Positions 50,033 through 58,608 of a DNA stretch of 64,000 nucleotides are shown here, piece after piece; position 1 is the stretch's first letter; the number at the start of each line of letters is the position of its first letter. Both the position numbers and the translations under genes were made by a program. Below the pieces are notes generated by a model. That model was not told the origin of the DNA, made no database searches, and saw only the letters and a program-made list of their open reading frames with translations. Source of the DNA: an uncultured Collinsella sp. GTDB taxonomy: Bacteria; Actinomycetota; Coriobacteriia; Coriobacteriales; Coriobacteriaceae. The stretch is from positions 9,264 through 73,263 of the forward strand of contig CAAENA010000048.1 in NCBI GenBank assembly GCA_900757205.1. The letters are read 5' to 3'.

Positions 50033-50833
50033 CTAGTACGGCTCAAACGAACCAATCACTCGGGACGACAGCTCAGCGCCCGCCTTCATACACGCCGGAA
50101 TATCAAGGCCATCGATCACGCCCTTGGTAAACCCGGCAATATACGAGTCGCCGGCACCCACGGTATTAACGACCTTCTCCGCCGGTACGATCCCGCACTC
50201 ATAGAAGCGCTCACCGTCATAGGCAATGCTTCCCTTCTCGCCAAGCGTGGCAACCGCAACGCGCGGTCCCAATCCCTGCACGTGGCGTACCCAGTCTCGT
50301 AGCTCCGGAGTGTCCTCTTCAAACGACATGAACGCATAGTCTACGTAAGGAAAATGAGCCTCACATGCATATTCGGGATCCTGGCTGAACACCGAGAAGT
50401 CCATAACCACCGTCTTGCCCGCATCATGCCATTCGGGCAGGAGGTCCAAACAATTGCCAAACAGGTCGGTATGAATGATGTCATGCTCCAGGATAAACGC
50501 CCGGTCGTCTTCATTCGGTCGATATGTCTCCATTACGCCATCGATTGCCTCGAGATGCACGCGATCGACGCCGTCTTTCAATGCCATGAGCATCACCGAG
50601 GTGTCGCCATTCTCCACCCGCAGATGTGAGATATCGAACCCCTCGGCGGCCAGCGCCTCTCTCATCTTGTCTCCGTACTCGTCCTTGCCGACAACCGACA
50701 CGGCGGATACCGAAACGCCCATTCGTGCAAGATGGATACCCCAGTCAATGCCATTACCAGTCGGATAGAACACGCCGATGTTTTGATAGACGTCCGCACA
50801 GCAAAAACCAGCCGCACACGCTTTAATACCCAT
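50033..50833 (-). CDS. PfkB-family sugar kinase, FrlD-like (second kinase)
   Basis: A 266-residue ribokinase-type kinase. GNGIDWGIHLARMGVSVSAVSVVGKDEYG near 26-54 and the anion-hole NTVGAGDSYIAGFTKG near 225 are complete. The short length and the style of the sequence fit fructoselysine 6-kinase (FrlD). It is a paralogue of the next kinase upstream but clearly diverged. Two FrlD-like kinases in one operon may phosphorylate two Amadori substrates. ATG 50833 follows GGAGAAGACC. A hairpin in the 121-base gap may lower its level. Confidence 0.85.
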   Translation of the reverse strand: MGIKACAAGFCCADVYQNIGVFYPTGNGIDWGIHLARMGVSVSAVSVVGKDEYGDKMREALAAEGFDISHLRVENGDTSVMLMALKDGVDRVHLEAIDGVMETYRPNEDDRAFILEHDIIHTDLFGNCLDLLPEWHDAGKTVVMDFSVFSQDPEYACEAHFPYVDYAFMSFEEDTPELRDWVRHVQGLGPRVAVATLGEKGSIAYDGERFYECGIVPAEKVVNTVGAGDSYIAGFTKGVIDGLDIPACMKAGAELSSRVIGSFEPY

Positions 50834-50850
50834 GGTCTTCTCCAATGTTC

Positions 50851-50884
50851 AAAAGGGGACCCACCACACGGCGAGCCCCCTTTT
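50851..50884 (-). terminator. Intra-operon hairpin between the two PfkB genes
   Basis: On the minus strand AAAAGGGG / CCCCTTTT with an 18-base loop, ending TTTTG. A leaky terminator or processing site in the longest gap inside the operon. Confidence 0.5.
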
Positions 50885-50954
50885 CGCGTTTCGCTTATTG
50901 TTTTGCATCGGCTGTCCAAGGCCTCATAGCCAGACCGCCGTACGCTTTCTTAAG

Positions 50955-51818
50955 CTATTCGACGATTGGTGCTCCGTGGCCCCAAGAACCTTCCATGCCG
51001 CACACGGTCGAGGCAAACCCGGCAGCAAAGTCGAGCGCGCGCTCGATGGCCTCGGCGCCATCCTCACCACGCTTGACGGAATCGAGATAGCACATCAAAA
51101 ACGAGGTGAGGAACGAGTCGCCCGCCCCCATGGTGTCCTTCATGTCCGTTACCGGTTTAGCCAGCTGGCGGTAATAACGCTCGCCGTCGTAAGCAATGCA
51201 GCCCTCGGCGCCCGCCGTAGCCGACACAAAACGCGGACCCAGACCCTTCACCCATGCCAGACGCTCGCGAATCTCGTCCTCGCTCGCGGCATCCGCCGCA
51301 CTAAAGAAAGCGAAATCGACGTAGGGCGCAATCTGCTCGTAGTACTCGTCGGTGGAGTCGTCCGAAAAGTCAAAAGAGACCGTGACGCCCGCAGCCTTCA
51401 ACTTGGGCAGCTCGCGCTCGGTAAAGCAATAGTTGCCCGAATGAACCACATCGAACTGCTTCATGTACGAAAGGTCAAAGCGATCGAGGACATAGCGCGC
51501 ATCGCCACGGATACCGCCCTCGTTGGAACCGAGGAAGACACGGTCACCGTCAACGACGGTCACGCGAGCCGCTCCGTTCTCGCCAATCATCTGCTCGCAC
51601 TTGTCAAGCTCGATACCCTCATCCTCGAGGCTTGCAATGACATGCTCGGCAGCGGCGTCATTGCCAAAAATGCCCATGTATGCAGAGCGTGCGGCACCGC
51701 ATTTCTTGGCATAAACGGCGAAGTTCACCGCATTGCCGCCGGGATACATGGTGTGGATATGCTCGTAGCGATCGACGACGTTGTCGCCAAATCCGAGCGC
51801 GTTAACGTTAAATGCCAT
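50955..51818 (-). CDS. PfkB-family sugar kinase, probable fructoselysine 6-kinase (FrlD-like)
   Basis: A 287-residue ribokinase-type kinase. GFGDNVVDRYEHIHTMYPGGNAVNFA is the FrlD-like N-terminus, FFSAADAA near 170, and DTMGAGDSFLTSFL near 228 holds the catalytic Asp. It lies 14 bases downstream of the SIS deglycase gene, the same neighbour relation as frlB-frlD. Expected reaction: fructoselysine plus ATP to fructoselysine 6-phosphate. Substrate is inferred from the gene set. ATG 51818 follows GGGGCAAAGG. Confidence 0.87.
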   Translation of the reverse strand: MAFNVNALGFGDNVVDRYEHIHTMYPGGNAVNFAVYAKKCGAARSAYMGIFGNDAAAEHVIASLEDEGIELDKCEQMIGENGAARVTVVDGDRVFLGSNEGGIRGDARYVLDRFDLSYMKQFDVVHSGNYCFTERELPKLKAAGVTVSFDFSDDSTDEYYEQIAPYVDFAFFSAADAASEDEIRERLAWVKGLGPRFVSATAGAEGCIAYDGERYYRQLAKPVTDMKDTMGAGDSFLTSFLMCYLDSVKRGEDGAEAIERALDFAAGFASTVCGMEGSWGHGAPIVE

Positions 51819-51832
51819 GGCCTTTGCCCCTT

Positions 51833-52801
51833 CTAGTACTCGACAACACCCATATAGCGACGGAAATCGGGATCGTGATCAAACACCTTGCCGCGTGCAG
51901 CACGCAGCTCGCAGTTCATGGCGTAGAACAGCACCGGGTCCAGATAGGCACGGACGCTCGCCGGCACGGCTTCCATACCGTACTCCTTGGCATCGAGCAC
52001 CATCAGCGTATCGGTATGCGTCTTAAGGAACGCAAGGGCGCGCTCGTCCATAGCACGGCACTCGCTGGAGCCCATCTGCAGGAAGTAAAAAACGCCATCC
52101 TGAGTAGCCTCGAAGGGGCCGTGGAAGTACTCGGCAGAGTGGATGTAGCTGCAGTGCTGCCACTGCATCTCCATAAGAGAGCAGATAGCGAAACCGTAGG
52201 TCTGGCTAAAGTTGGGACCGCTGCCCAGAATGTAGAAGAACTCGTGCTCCTGGCAAAGCTTGGCAAAACGATCACCTAGCTCGGCATTTACCTTCTCACG
52301 TGCCGGGGGAAGAATCTTATCCATCTCGGCGATACCGGCATACATATCGGCAAGATCGGCGTAGCCCTCCTGCTGATCGAGCAGCTCGGCCGCAAGCGAC
52401 AGCGAAATGCCAGCGGGGACCTCGGCCTGCGGCACGCCCTCGCCCCACGGGTAGACCCACGTGGTCCACTTGCCGGAGTCAATCTTGGATCCAGCGTTGT
52501 CGGTCTGGGCGATCACCGTAGCGCCGGCAGCAAGGGCAATCTCGCAGCCCTCGACGACCTCGGGGGTGTTGCCACTGTGGCTGCAAGCAATGACCAGGGA
52601 TTTCTCGCCCAAGCGGCGCGGGCGCATGATATCAAACTCGCGAGCCGTATAGATATACGAAGTGAAGGTGGTTGCCTCGCGCTGCAGAAGCTCATGAGCC
52701 GGGATCAAATCGATCATGGAGCCACCGCAAGCAATCCAGTAGACGCTGTCGAACTTGCCCTTCTCGGCAATTGCCTCTTTGATCAGATCGTGTGCGTTCA
52801 T
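51833..52801 (-). CDS. SIS-domain deglycase, probable fructosamine 6-phosphate deglycase (FrlB-like)
   Basis: A 322-residue protein with two SIS domains: WIACGGSMIDLIPAHE near 24 and IACSHSGNTPEVVEG near 75, FYILGSGPNFSQTYGFAICSLMEMQW near 195 and HSAEYFHGPFE near 230. The HSAEYFHGP block and the length fit FrlB rather than GlmS. FrlB splits fructoselysine 6-phosphate into lysine and glucose 6-phosphate. ATG 52801 follows AAAGGAACTGG. Central gene for the Amadori assignment of this operon. Confidence 0.87.
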   Translation of the reverse strand: MNAHDLIKEAIAEKGKFDSVYWIACGGSMIDLIPAHELLQREATTFTSYIYTAREFDIMRPRRLGEKSLVIACSHSGNTPEVVEGCEIALAAGATVIAQTDNAGSKIDSGKWTTWVYPWGEGVPQAEVPAGISLSLAAELLDQQEGYADLADMYAGIAEMDKILPPAREKVNAELGDRFAKLCQEHEFFYILGSGPNFSQTYGFAICSLMEMQWQHCSYIHSAEYFHGPFEATQDGVFYFLQMGSSECRAMDERALAFLKTHTDTLMVLDAKEYGMEAVPASVRAYLDPVLFYAMNCELRAARGKVFDHDPDFRRYMGVVEY

Positions 52802-52863
52802 ATCCAGTTCCTTTCTTGTTTGGTCCGCAATCAATGACGTTGGCTGCGTGGCCGATAGTTGTT

Positions 52864-53715
52864 TTAGTCAATCAGATATTTCTCGAATGCGGCCATGTTC
52901 TTGGCATCTGCCGCCGCCGGGTCATCGTAGTAACGCCCGTCCGTGATTTCCTGGCCCAGCATGCCATCGAAACCATGGGCATTAAGCGTGGCGACGAAGG
53001 CGTCCATATCGTGCTTGCCATCGCCCCACACCAGATGGCCATACGGGTCACCGTCGATAAAGTGCATCTCGTGAATTGCCCCATCACCAAAGGCGGCAAA
53101 CCAGTCCTCGAGCGTCTCGCCCGCAACGCCCATCGCGGTTGTATCAACCATGGGCTGTAAGTACGGGCTCGCGACCTCGTCAATCATGCGCTTCGCATCG
53201 GAAACCGTCGTTACAAGGTTGCTCTCCTCGGGACGCAGGCTTTCCATCGTAAGCACCAGACCGTGCTCACCGGCATACTCCGCCAGAATGGACAAGTGCT
53301 CGCGGCTGCGCTTCCAGGCTTCCTCGCGGTCCTCGTCCCAGTCGCCCCAGCCCGAGTTGACGGACATACGGTCGCACCCAAGTACCTCGGCAAGCTCAAT
53401 GCCGTGCTTAAAGTACGCCAGGCTGCGCTGTTCATGCAGCGGTTTGCGTGCGCAGTACTGCCAAGGATAGACAACATTCTCGGGGCACAGAGTACGATAC
53501 CTAAGCCCACGGTCTGCAGCCTTTTTCGCCAGGACCTCAGCCTCAAAGTAGCCCGTGTGGTCGAGCGTCACATGCGGCTCCGCACACCACAGCTCAATGG
53601 ACTCAAAGCCCAAACGCTGCTGCACATCAAGGAAGTAATCGAGCGACCACATGATGTAGTGGATATTCATGCCCGCAATCTGTTCGCGGCGCAGCGTCGG
53701 TTTGGATTCAGACAT
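52864..53715 (-). CDS. Sugar phosphate isomerase/epimerase, FrlC-like
   Basis: A 283-residue xylose-isomerase-like TIM barrel. NIHYIMWSLDYFLDVQQRLGFESIELW near 17-43 follows the FrlC pattern; MESLRPEESNLV near 155 and GHLVWGDGKHDMD near 235 provide metal ligands and a conserved lid. FrlC interconverts psicoselysine and fructoselysine. Its start lies one base after the amidohydrolase stop, with GGAGG in the end of that gene, so translation is coupled. Epimerase assignment rests on similarity plus context. Confidence 0.85.
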   Translation of the reverse strand: MSESKPTLRREQIAGMNIHYIMWSLDYFLDVQQRLGFESIELWCAEPHVTLDHTGYFEAEVLAKKAADRGLRYRTLCPENVVYPWQYCARKPLHEQRSLAYFKHGIELAEVLGCDRMSVNSGWGDWDEDREEAWKRSREHLSILAEYAGEHGLVLTMESLRPEESNLVTTVSDAKRMIDEVASPYLQPMVDTTAMGVAGETLEDWFAAFGDGAIHEMHFIDGDPYGHLVWGDGKHDMDAFVATLNAHGFDGMLGQEITDGRYYDDPAAADAKNMAAFEKYLID

Positions 53716-53716
53716 C

Positions 53717-55300
53717 TTATGCCTCCTTATTTCGATCGAACACGATTTGTCCGTCCGACATCGTCATATCAACCGAAAGATCGCGTGCGTCGCGATAATC
53801 GAGGTCGAACACATCCCGATCGAGCACGCAGATATCGGCAAGCTTGCCGACCTCAAGCGTACCCAGTTCGTCTTCGCGCATCAGATCGTACGCGCCCCCG
53901 GCAGTCCAAGCACGCAAGAGCTCGACAAGCGTCAGCGCGTTGGCCTCATTCACGGGCAGTCCATCGTCGAAGTATCCACCGCACGCGCTGTAGATTGACT
54001 CGCCCAGGCTCGGAATCAGCAGTGGCAAATCCGTACCACAGCACACCGTGCATCCGGACTCTTCCATGCCGCGGCGATTCCAGCTGTGCAAAAGTCGCGT
54101 CTCGCCAATTTGTCGACGCATCATCGACAGGCAATCCTCGCGCCGGTCCAGCGTCAGAATCTGCGGATAGACCTCGCAAATTCCACCTAACTTGCCAAAC
54201 TCGACAAGATCGGTCGGGTCAGAGTTCTCGAGATCGGTAATCGCATGGCGGCGAAGCAACCGTCCATGCTCGTCTCGAGGCAGCGAGGCATAGAGCGCCA
54301 CGGTGCGACGAACGGCGCCATCGCCCTGGCAATGCAAAGAATATCGGAAGCCGTCAGCATCAATTGCACGCAGCTCGTTCTCAATCAGATCCCACTCGGG
54401 CTCCCCGACAACCGTCTTGCCGGCAGCTCCCGCATCGGCCGTGTCCTCATAGGGGTCAATCATCTCGGCAAGCCCCGCCCATACGCCGCGATCGGTCATA
54501 CGGTTGAAGCCAGAAAAACGAACGAACGGTCCCCGAAAGCGCTCTCGTGCCTCGCGAGCATACGACAGATTTGCACCGGCACCCACCGGCTGCGACATCA
54601 TAGAGACGCGAACCGTCAGCTCACTAGATTCCTCACGGCGAGCCATTTCGTCGGCAAAACCGTAGTAGTCATCAAACGCCATCTCCTTGATGGCGGTAAC
54701 GCCGCGCTCGTTAAGCATGCTCATGTAGTCCGAATACCCCGCACGTACCTCGGGCAGCGCGAGGAAATCGCTCATCATGCGCCAGATCTTCTCGGCATAG
54801 CACGCCTGGGGTGTGAAGCCGTATCGCGCACTGGCGGCAGCATTGAGAACGCAGGTCTCCGCACCCGGTGTAAAGCAGACGACAGGGATATCGCCAAAAC
54901 AATCGTCAAACACAGCTGACGTATCTGCGTTCTCGGCATCCGATGCCAACGTTTCGGGCAGGTTGCGGCCAAAAGCCGCCGCGCAATCCGGATGATCTTC
55001 TTTCCATGCACGCAAGAGCGACACGGCCTCTTTGGCATCAGCGATGCCGGACAGATCAGACCCCAACGTCCGCAGCGCCCAGCCCGTATAGAAGGTATGC
55101 ACATCGATCAGGCCGGGCATGACGGTGCGGTCGCCCAGGTCAACTACCTCGTCCGCTTGGGTCAAATACGAAGCTACCTCACACTTGGTGCCAACCGCCT
55201 CAATTCGATTGTCACGGACCGCTACGAAACCTTCAAACGGCAGGTCCCCCGTACCGGTAAAGACGCTCTTAGACGTCAGGACCGTCAAACGATCAGACAT
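53717..55300 (-). CDS. Amidohydrolase (YtcJ/PF07969-like)
   Basis: A 527-residue metal-dependent hydrolase. An N-terminal beta-domain (TGTGDLPFEGFVAVRDNRIEAVGT) leads to VMPGLIDVHTFYTGW at about 66, where the usual H-x-H metal motif is H-T-F, so one ligand is replaced. RYSLHCQGDGAVRRTV near 335, RRHAITDLE near 365, CCGTDLPLLIPSLG near 430 and the C-terminal LGTLEVGKLADICVLDRD are standard. It may remove an acyl or aminoacyl group from the imported conjugate. ATG 55300 follows AGGTGG; nine bases after yfcC-like stop. Confidence 0.85.
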   Translation of the reverse strand: MSDRLTVLTSKSVFTGTGDLPFEGFVAVRDNRIEAVGTKCEVASYLTQADEVVDLGDRTVMPGLIDVHTFYTGWALRTLGSDLSGIADAKEAVSLLRAWKEDHPDCAAAFGRNLPETLASDAENADTSAVFDDCFGDIPVVCFTPGAETCVLNAAASARYGFTPQACYAEKIWRMMSDFLALPEVRAGYSDYMSMLNERGVTAIKEMAFDDYYGFADEMARREESSELTVRVSMMSQPVGAGANLSYAREARERFRGPFVRFSGFNRMTDRGVWAGLAEMIDPYEDTADAGAAGKTVVGEPEWDLIENELRAIDADGFRYSLHCQGDGAVRRTVALYASLPRDEHGRLLRRHAITDLENSDPTDLVEFGKLGGICEVYPQILTLDRREDCLSMMRRQIGETRLLHSWNRRGMEESGCTVCCGTDLPLLIPSLGESIYSACGGYFDDGLPVNEANALTLVELLRAWTAGGAYDLMREDELGTLEVGKLADICVLDRDVFDLDYRDARDLSVDMTMSDGQIVFDRNKEA

Positions 55301-55309
55301 CACAACCAC

Positions 55310-56773
55310 CTACGCCGGAAGCATGCCAGAAATTGCAGTTACGATCAGGCCAAAGACGACCATGAAGATGAAGAACTTCCAAATGGTCTTCCACCATTGG
55401 CCAAACGAAATCTTAGCCACGCCAAGGCCGGCAACCGTCATGCCCGCCACGGGACTGATGGTGTTGATGGTCTGGTTGGCAAACTGGAGCGCGGTAACGG
55501 CCGCCTCGGGATTGAGGCCCATGAGCTCGGTCAGGGGGCCCATAACGGGCATGGTGAGTGCCGCCAGGCCAGAACTCGAGGGAACCAGCAAAGAGAGCAG
55601 GCCAAGGACGATATACATAAACGTGGTGTAGACGGCGGCGGGTGCACCGGCGAGCGCAGTAGCGAGCGCCTGGAGGATGGTGTCGATGATCATGCCGCCC
55701 TCGGCGATGACCAGAATACCGCGAGCGATACCGATAACGATGGCGGCGTACGCAAAGTCGGCGAGACCTTTAACGAACTCCTCAGCAATCGTCTGCTGGT
55801 CAAGACCGCCCAGGATACCGGCAAGCAAGCCCATGCCAAGGAACACGGCGGAAATCTCATTCATGTACCAACCCTGGGTAACAAGACCCCAGACGATAAT
55901 GCCCATACCGCAAGCAAAATCGATAAGCACGAGCTTCTGACGGGTAGTGAACTCTTCCTCGATGGAGGCATCGGTCACGGAAAACTCGATACGCTTGAGC
56001 TTATCGTCCTCGTACGTAATGGACGACTCGGGGTTTTTCTTGACGCGCATGGCGTAGCGCATGGCCCATGCGATACCGACGGCAGTGAAGATGACCCAAG
56101 AAACGGCGCGCAGCCACAGTTGCGGATTGCCCTCGATGCCAATGATGCCCTGGGCGATCAAAACATTAAACGGATCGATGGTCGAAGCGCAATATCCCAG
56201 GTTAGGACCAAGGAAGCAGATGATGAATGCCGTCATCGAGTCATAACCGATACCCATCATGATGGGAATGAAGATGGCATAGAACGGCAGGGCTTCCTCA
56301 GACATACCAAACGTGGTGCCGCAAATGGACAGCAACGTCATCGTGATGGGAATGATGAGGATGTCCTTGTTCTTGAGCTTTTTAATCACACGGCTCATGC
56401 CGGCATTCAAAGCGTTGGTCTTGGTGATGATTGCGAACGACCCGCCAATCAATAAGACGAACGCAACGACGTCGGCAGCCTCCTGGATGCCCTTAGTGGG
56501 CGCTTGCAGGACCGCGAAGATATCCTGCCCCAAATTGATGGTCTCGCCGGTCTCGGAATCGGTGTAGTTCTTATCGACCTGTTCATAGGTTCCAGCAACG
56601 GCGACTTCACGCTCGCCCGCCGCTGTCGAAATCGTCTTGCGCTGATACTGACCAGAGGGAACGATCCAAGTCAAGACCGCAAAGACAACGATCAGCAAGA
56701 ACATGATCGTATAGACATGCGGTAATTTGAACTTAAAACGTCTGTTTGTCTTCTTCGCCTTCGTATCTGACAT
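55310..56773 (-). CDS. YfcC-family transporter
   Basis: A 487-residue membrane protein with about 12-13 helices. HVYTIMFLLIVVFAVLTWIVPSGQY at the start and FVLLIGGSFAIITKT, FGMSEEALPFYAIFIPIMMGIGYD, LVPSSSGLAALTMPVMGPL and ANQTINTISPVAG are YfcC/DcuC-superfamily blocks. The family is thought to move small peptides, amino acids or dicarboxylates. First gene after the operon promoter, so likely the importer of the Amadori-type substrate, replacing FrlA. ATG 56773 follows TTGGAGG. Confidence 0.88.
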   Translation of the reverse strand: MSDTKAKKTNRRFKFKLPHVYTIMFLLIVVFAVLTWIVPSGQYQRKTISTAAGEREVAVAGTYEQVDKNYTDSETGETINLGQDIFAVLQAPTKGIQEAADVVAFVLLIGGSFAIITKTNALNAGMSRVIKKLKNKDILIIPITMTLLSICGTTFGMSEEALPFYAIFIPIMMGIGYDSMTAFIICFLGPNLGYCASTIDPFNVLIAQGIIGIEGNPQLWLRAVSWVIFTAVGIAWAMRYAMRVKKNPESSITYEDDKLKRIEFSVTDASIEEEFTTRQKLVLIDFACGMGIIVWGLVTQGWYMNEISAVFLGMGLLAGILGGLDQQTIAEEFVKGLADFAYAAIVIGIARGILVIAEGGMIIDTILQALATALAGAPAAVYTTFMYIVLGLLSLLVPSSSGLAALTMPVMGPLTELMGLNPEAAVTALQFANQTINTISPVAGMTVAGLGVAKISFGQWWKTIWKFFIFMVVFGLIVTAISGMLPA

Positions 56774-56815
56774 AGATACCTCCAAAGAACTCGAGACTGC
56801 ATCGCATCTCGCTTC

Positions 56816-56838
56816 AACGTTTGCACAAGGCAAACGTT
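56816..56838 (-). promoter_or_regulatory. Candidate operator before the yfcC-like gene
   Basis: Perfect 9-bp inverted repeat AACGTTTGC / GCAAACGTT with a five-base centre, 43 bases before the start codon. Just upstream on the minus strand are two direct ATAGAACGT copies and a promoter-like TTGATG - 17 - TAACCT. Likely bound by the GntR/UTRA regulator. Confidence 0.6.
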
Positions 56839-56944
56839 CTATGACGTTCTATAGGTTACCAGCAGCTTTTCTCGTCATCAAGATAATTTCAAACTGATTG
56901 CCGCAACGCGGTTGAACGGTTGCGTTTGCGCCGTGAACGGTATG

Positions 56945-56977
56945 GAAACGCCCGGTGAGATGATCCACCGGGCGCTT
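56945..56977 (-). terminator. Terminator after the GntR gene
   Basis: On the minus strand CGCCCGGTG / CACCGGGCG followed by TTTCC. It separates the regulator gene from the catabolic operon, which therefore needs its own promoter. Confidence 0.8.
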
Positions 56978-56991
56978 TCATACGCAATGTC

Positions 56992-57735
56992 CTAGATGTC
57001 AAAAACGTAGCGAGACCCAACGATCCGCTGACGACCGATGATAAACGGCCGCCGCTGCTCATCGAAAAAGAAGGCTTCCATATAAAACAAGGGTTCGCCA
57101 ACGGGAACTGCCAACAACCGAGCGACCTCGGGCGACGCACACGCGATCTCAAGCGTGCATGGGTCGGTAAACGCGGGCGTGCGGCCCGTCCGGTTGCGCA
57201 CGAACTCAAAAATGGATTGGTTAGATAGAGGTGCCGTTGATAGATAGGCGTTGTCCTCGTAAACATATATGTTGTTCTCGAGCATGACAGGGACGCCATC
57301 GGCAGTACGCACGCGCTCAACGCAGATCAAGTCAGTTCCAACGGCAACACCAAAGAACTGTGCCTCGGTGGAATCCGCCGGCAGTATCTTTCTCGAAATG
57401 ACACGCGCCCCCGGTTCCATTCCGTTAACGCGGCATGCGTCCGAAAAACTCTGGACGTCATCCTTCTGGCGAATCTTGCGCTTGAGCTTGGGGGCATTGA
57501 CAAACGTGCCTTTCCCCTGTCGCTTCGTTAGATAGCCCTGTTGGACGAGCTCCTCAATAGCGCGTCGCACGGTAACGCGGCCAACTTTATAGCTCTCAGC
57601 CAATTCGAATTCGTTGGGTATCCGCGCACCTGCCTTGTAGGCACCGGAGTTGATTTCGTTTTTGATGATATCGATAACCTGTTGGTACAGCGGTATCGCT
57701 GCTTTACCGTCAGTTAGCCCTTCAGTCGGTGGCAT
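56992..57735 (-). CDS. GntR/HutC-family regulator with UTRA domain
   Basis: A 247-residue regulator. The winged helix-turn-helix is at 14-80 (IPLYQQVIDIIKNEINSGAYKAG, VGRVTVRRAIEELVQQGYL, RQGKGTFV). The UTRA effector domain follows from about 95 to 240 (VERVRTADGVPVMLENNIY, GRQRIVGSRYVFDI). HutC-type relatives, including FrlR, sense phosphorylated sugars or amino-acid derivatives. It precedes the catabolic operon in the same direction and probably represses it. ATG 57735 follows GGAGAGGG. Confidence 0.9.
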   Translation of the reverse strand: MPPTEGLTDGKAAIPLYQQVIDIIKNEINSGAYKAGARIPNEFELAESYKVGRVTVRRAIEELVQQGYLTKRQGKGTFVNAPKLKRKIRQKDDVQSFSDACRVNGMEPGARVISRKILPADSTEAQFFGVAVGTDLICVERVRTADGVPVMLENNIYVYEDNAYLSTAPLSNQSIFEFVRNRTGRTPAFTDPCTLEIACASPEVARLLAVPVGEPLFYMEAFFFDEQRRPFIIGRQRIVGSRYVFDI

Positions 57736-57760
57736 ATACCCTCTCCAAGCACAATTAAGT

Positions 57761-57801
57761 CTAAAACGGGCTTAAGGGCATTCAACAAGTCCTTAAGCCC
57801 G
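57761..57801 (-). terminator. Inverted repeat / terminator upstream of the GntR gene
   Basis: CGGGCTTAAGG / CCTTAAGCCCG, a perfect 11-bp stem, followed on the minus strand by TTTTAG. It may end the HAD gene transcript; an operator for GntR autocontrol is the other reading. Confidence 0.65.
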
Positions 57802-57885
57802 CATTAGCTTAAAGTATGCTAGGTGTCGCACCAAAATGTCGGCTATTTACTCATCAGACCCGAAAAACGCGCAACTACCGCGCTC

Positions 57886-58545
57886 CTAAGAAAGCGTGAG
57901 CAGCTCCGGCAGCTGGTCGATGATCTTGTCCGCGGCATCCTGGCTAAAGCCAAAGCGCTCCTCGCGCTTGGCAATGACCGTCAGGCCGGCACGCTTGCCG
58001 GCAGTGATGCCAGGCACCGAATCCTCAACGCAGCAGCAACGGACCGCAGGCAGCCCCAACAGGTCCAGCGCATGCAGGTAGATGTCGGGCTCGGGCTTGC
58101 TCTCCTTAAACTGCTCGCCGCTCACCACATACTCAAAGGCATCCGACAGCCCGCATGCATTGAGCACTTCCTCGATGCTATCCATGGGAGACGAGCTGGC
58201 AAGCGCCACGCGAACGCCGCGGCGCGGCAGCTCGCGAATCGTATCCACAGCGCCCGGGTTAATCAAAGCCTGGTAGTCACGCGGACGCTTATGCGCCCAC
58301 TCGTCCCAACGGGCCAATGCTTCCTCGCCAGTGAAGTGCCCTTTACCGGCGCGCTCAAACCAATCGACCAGCATATGCAGGAAGAACTGATGTGAGGTAC
58401 CAACCTGCCCGTTCAACTCCTCTTGGGTCAGATTCAACCCAAGCTCCTTGGCAAACGCGGCAGTCTCGCCCAGGTAGTAATACTCGGTATCGACAATGAC
58501 GCCGTCCATGTCAAAGATAACGGCGTCGAACGGAAATGCGGACAC
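57886..58545 (-). CDS. HAD-family phosphatase (beta-phosphoglucomutase-like)
   Basis: A 219-residue HAD hydrolase of subfamily IA. DAVIFDMDGVIVDTE at 6-20 gives the nucleophile and acid Asp; a helical cap follows; VALASSSPM near 112 is motif II; KSKPEPD-type KESKPEPDIYL near 145 motif III; CCVEDSVPGITAGKRAG near 165 motif IV. Beta-phosphoglucomutase or sugar-phosphatase activity is possible. The start is GTG 58545 with a strong GGGAGGG; the ORF upstream to 58593 has none. Role next to the Cof-type gene is not clear. Confidence 0.88.
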   Translation of the reverse strand: MSAFPFDAVIFDMDGVIVDTEYYYLGETAAFAKELGLNLTQEELNGQVGTSHQFFLHMLVDWFERAGKGHFTGEEALARWDEWAHKRPRDYQALINPGAVDTIRELPRRGVRVALASSSPMDSIEEVLNACGLSDAFEYVVSGEQFKESKPEPDIYLHALDLLGLPAVRCCCVEDSVPGITAGKRAGLTVIAKREERFGFSQDAADKIIDQLPELLTLS

Positions 58546-58608
58546 GGCACCCTCCCTAGCAAAAGGGCGCCCGCAAGCGGACGCCCGAACCATGCACTAT
58601 CGGCGATT

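Noticed and set aside
54992..56455. A 487-codon open frame opposite the amidohydrolase and YfcC genes
   Set aside because: Shadow of two clear coding regions; composition is charged and repetitive without domains.
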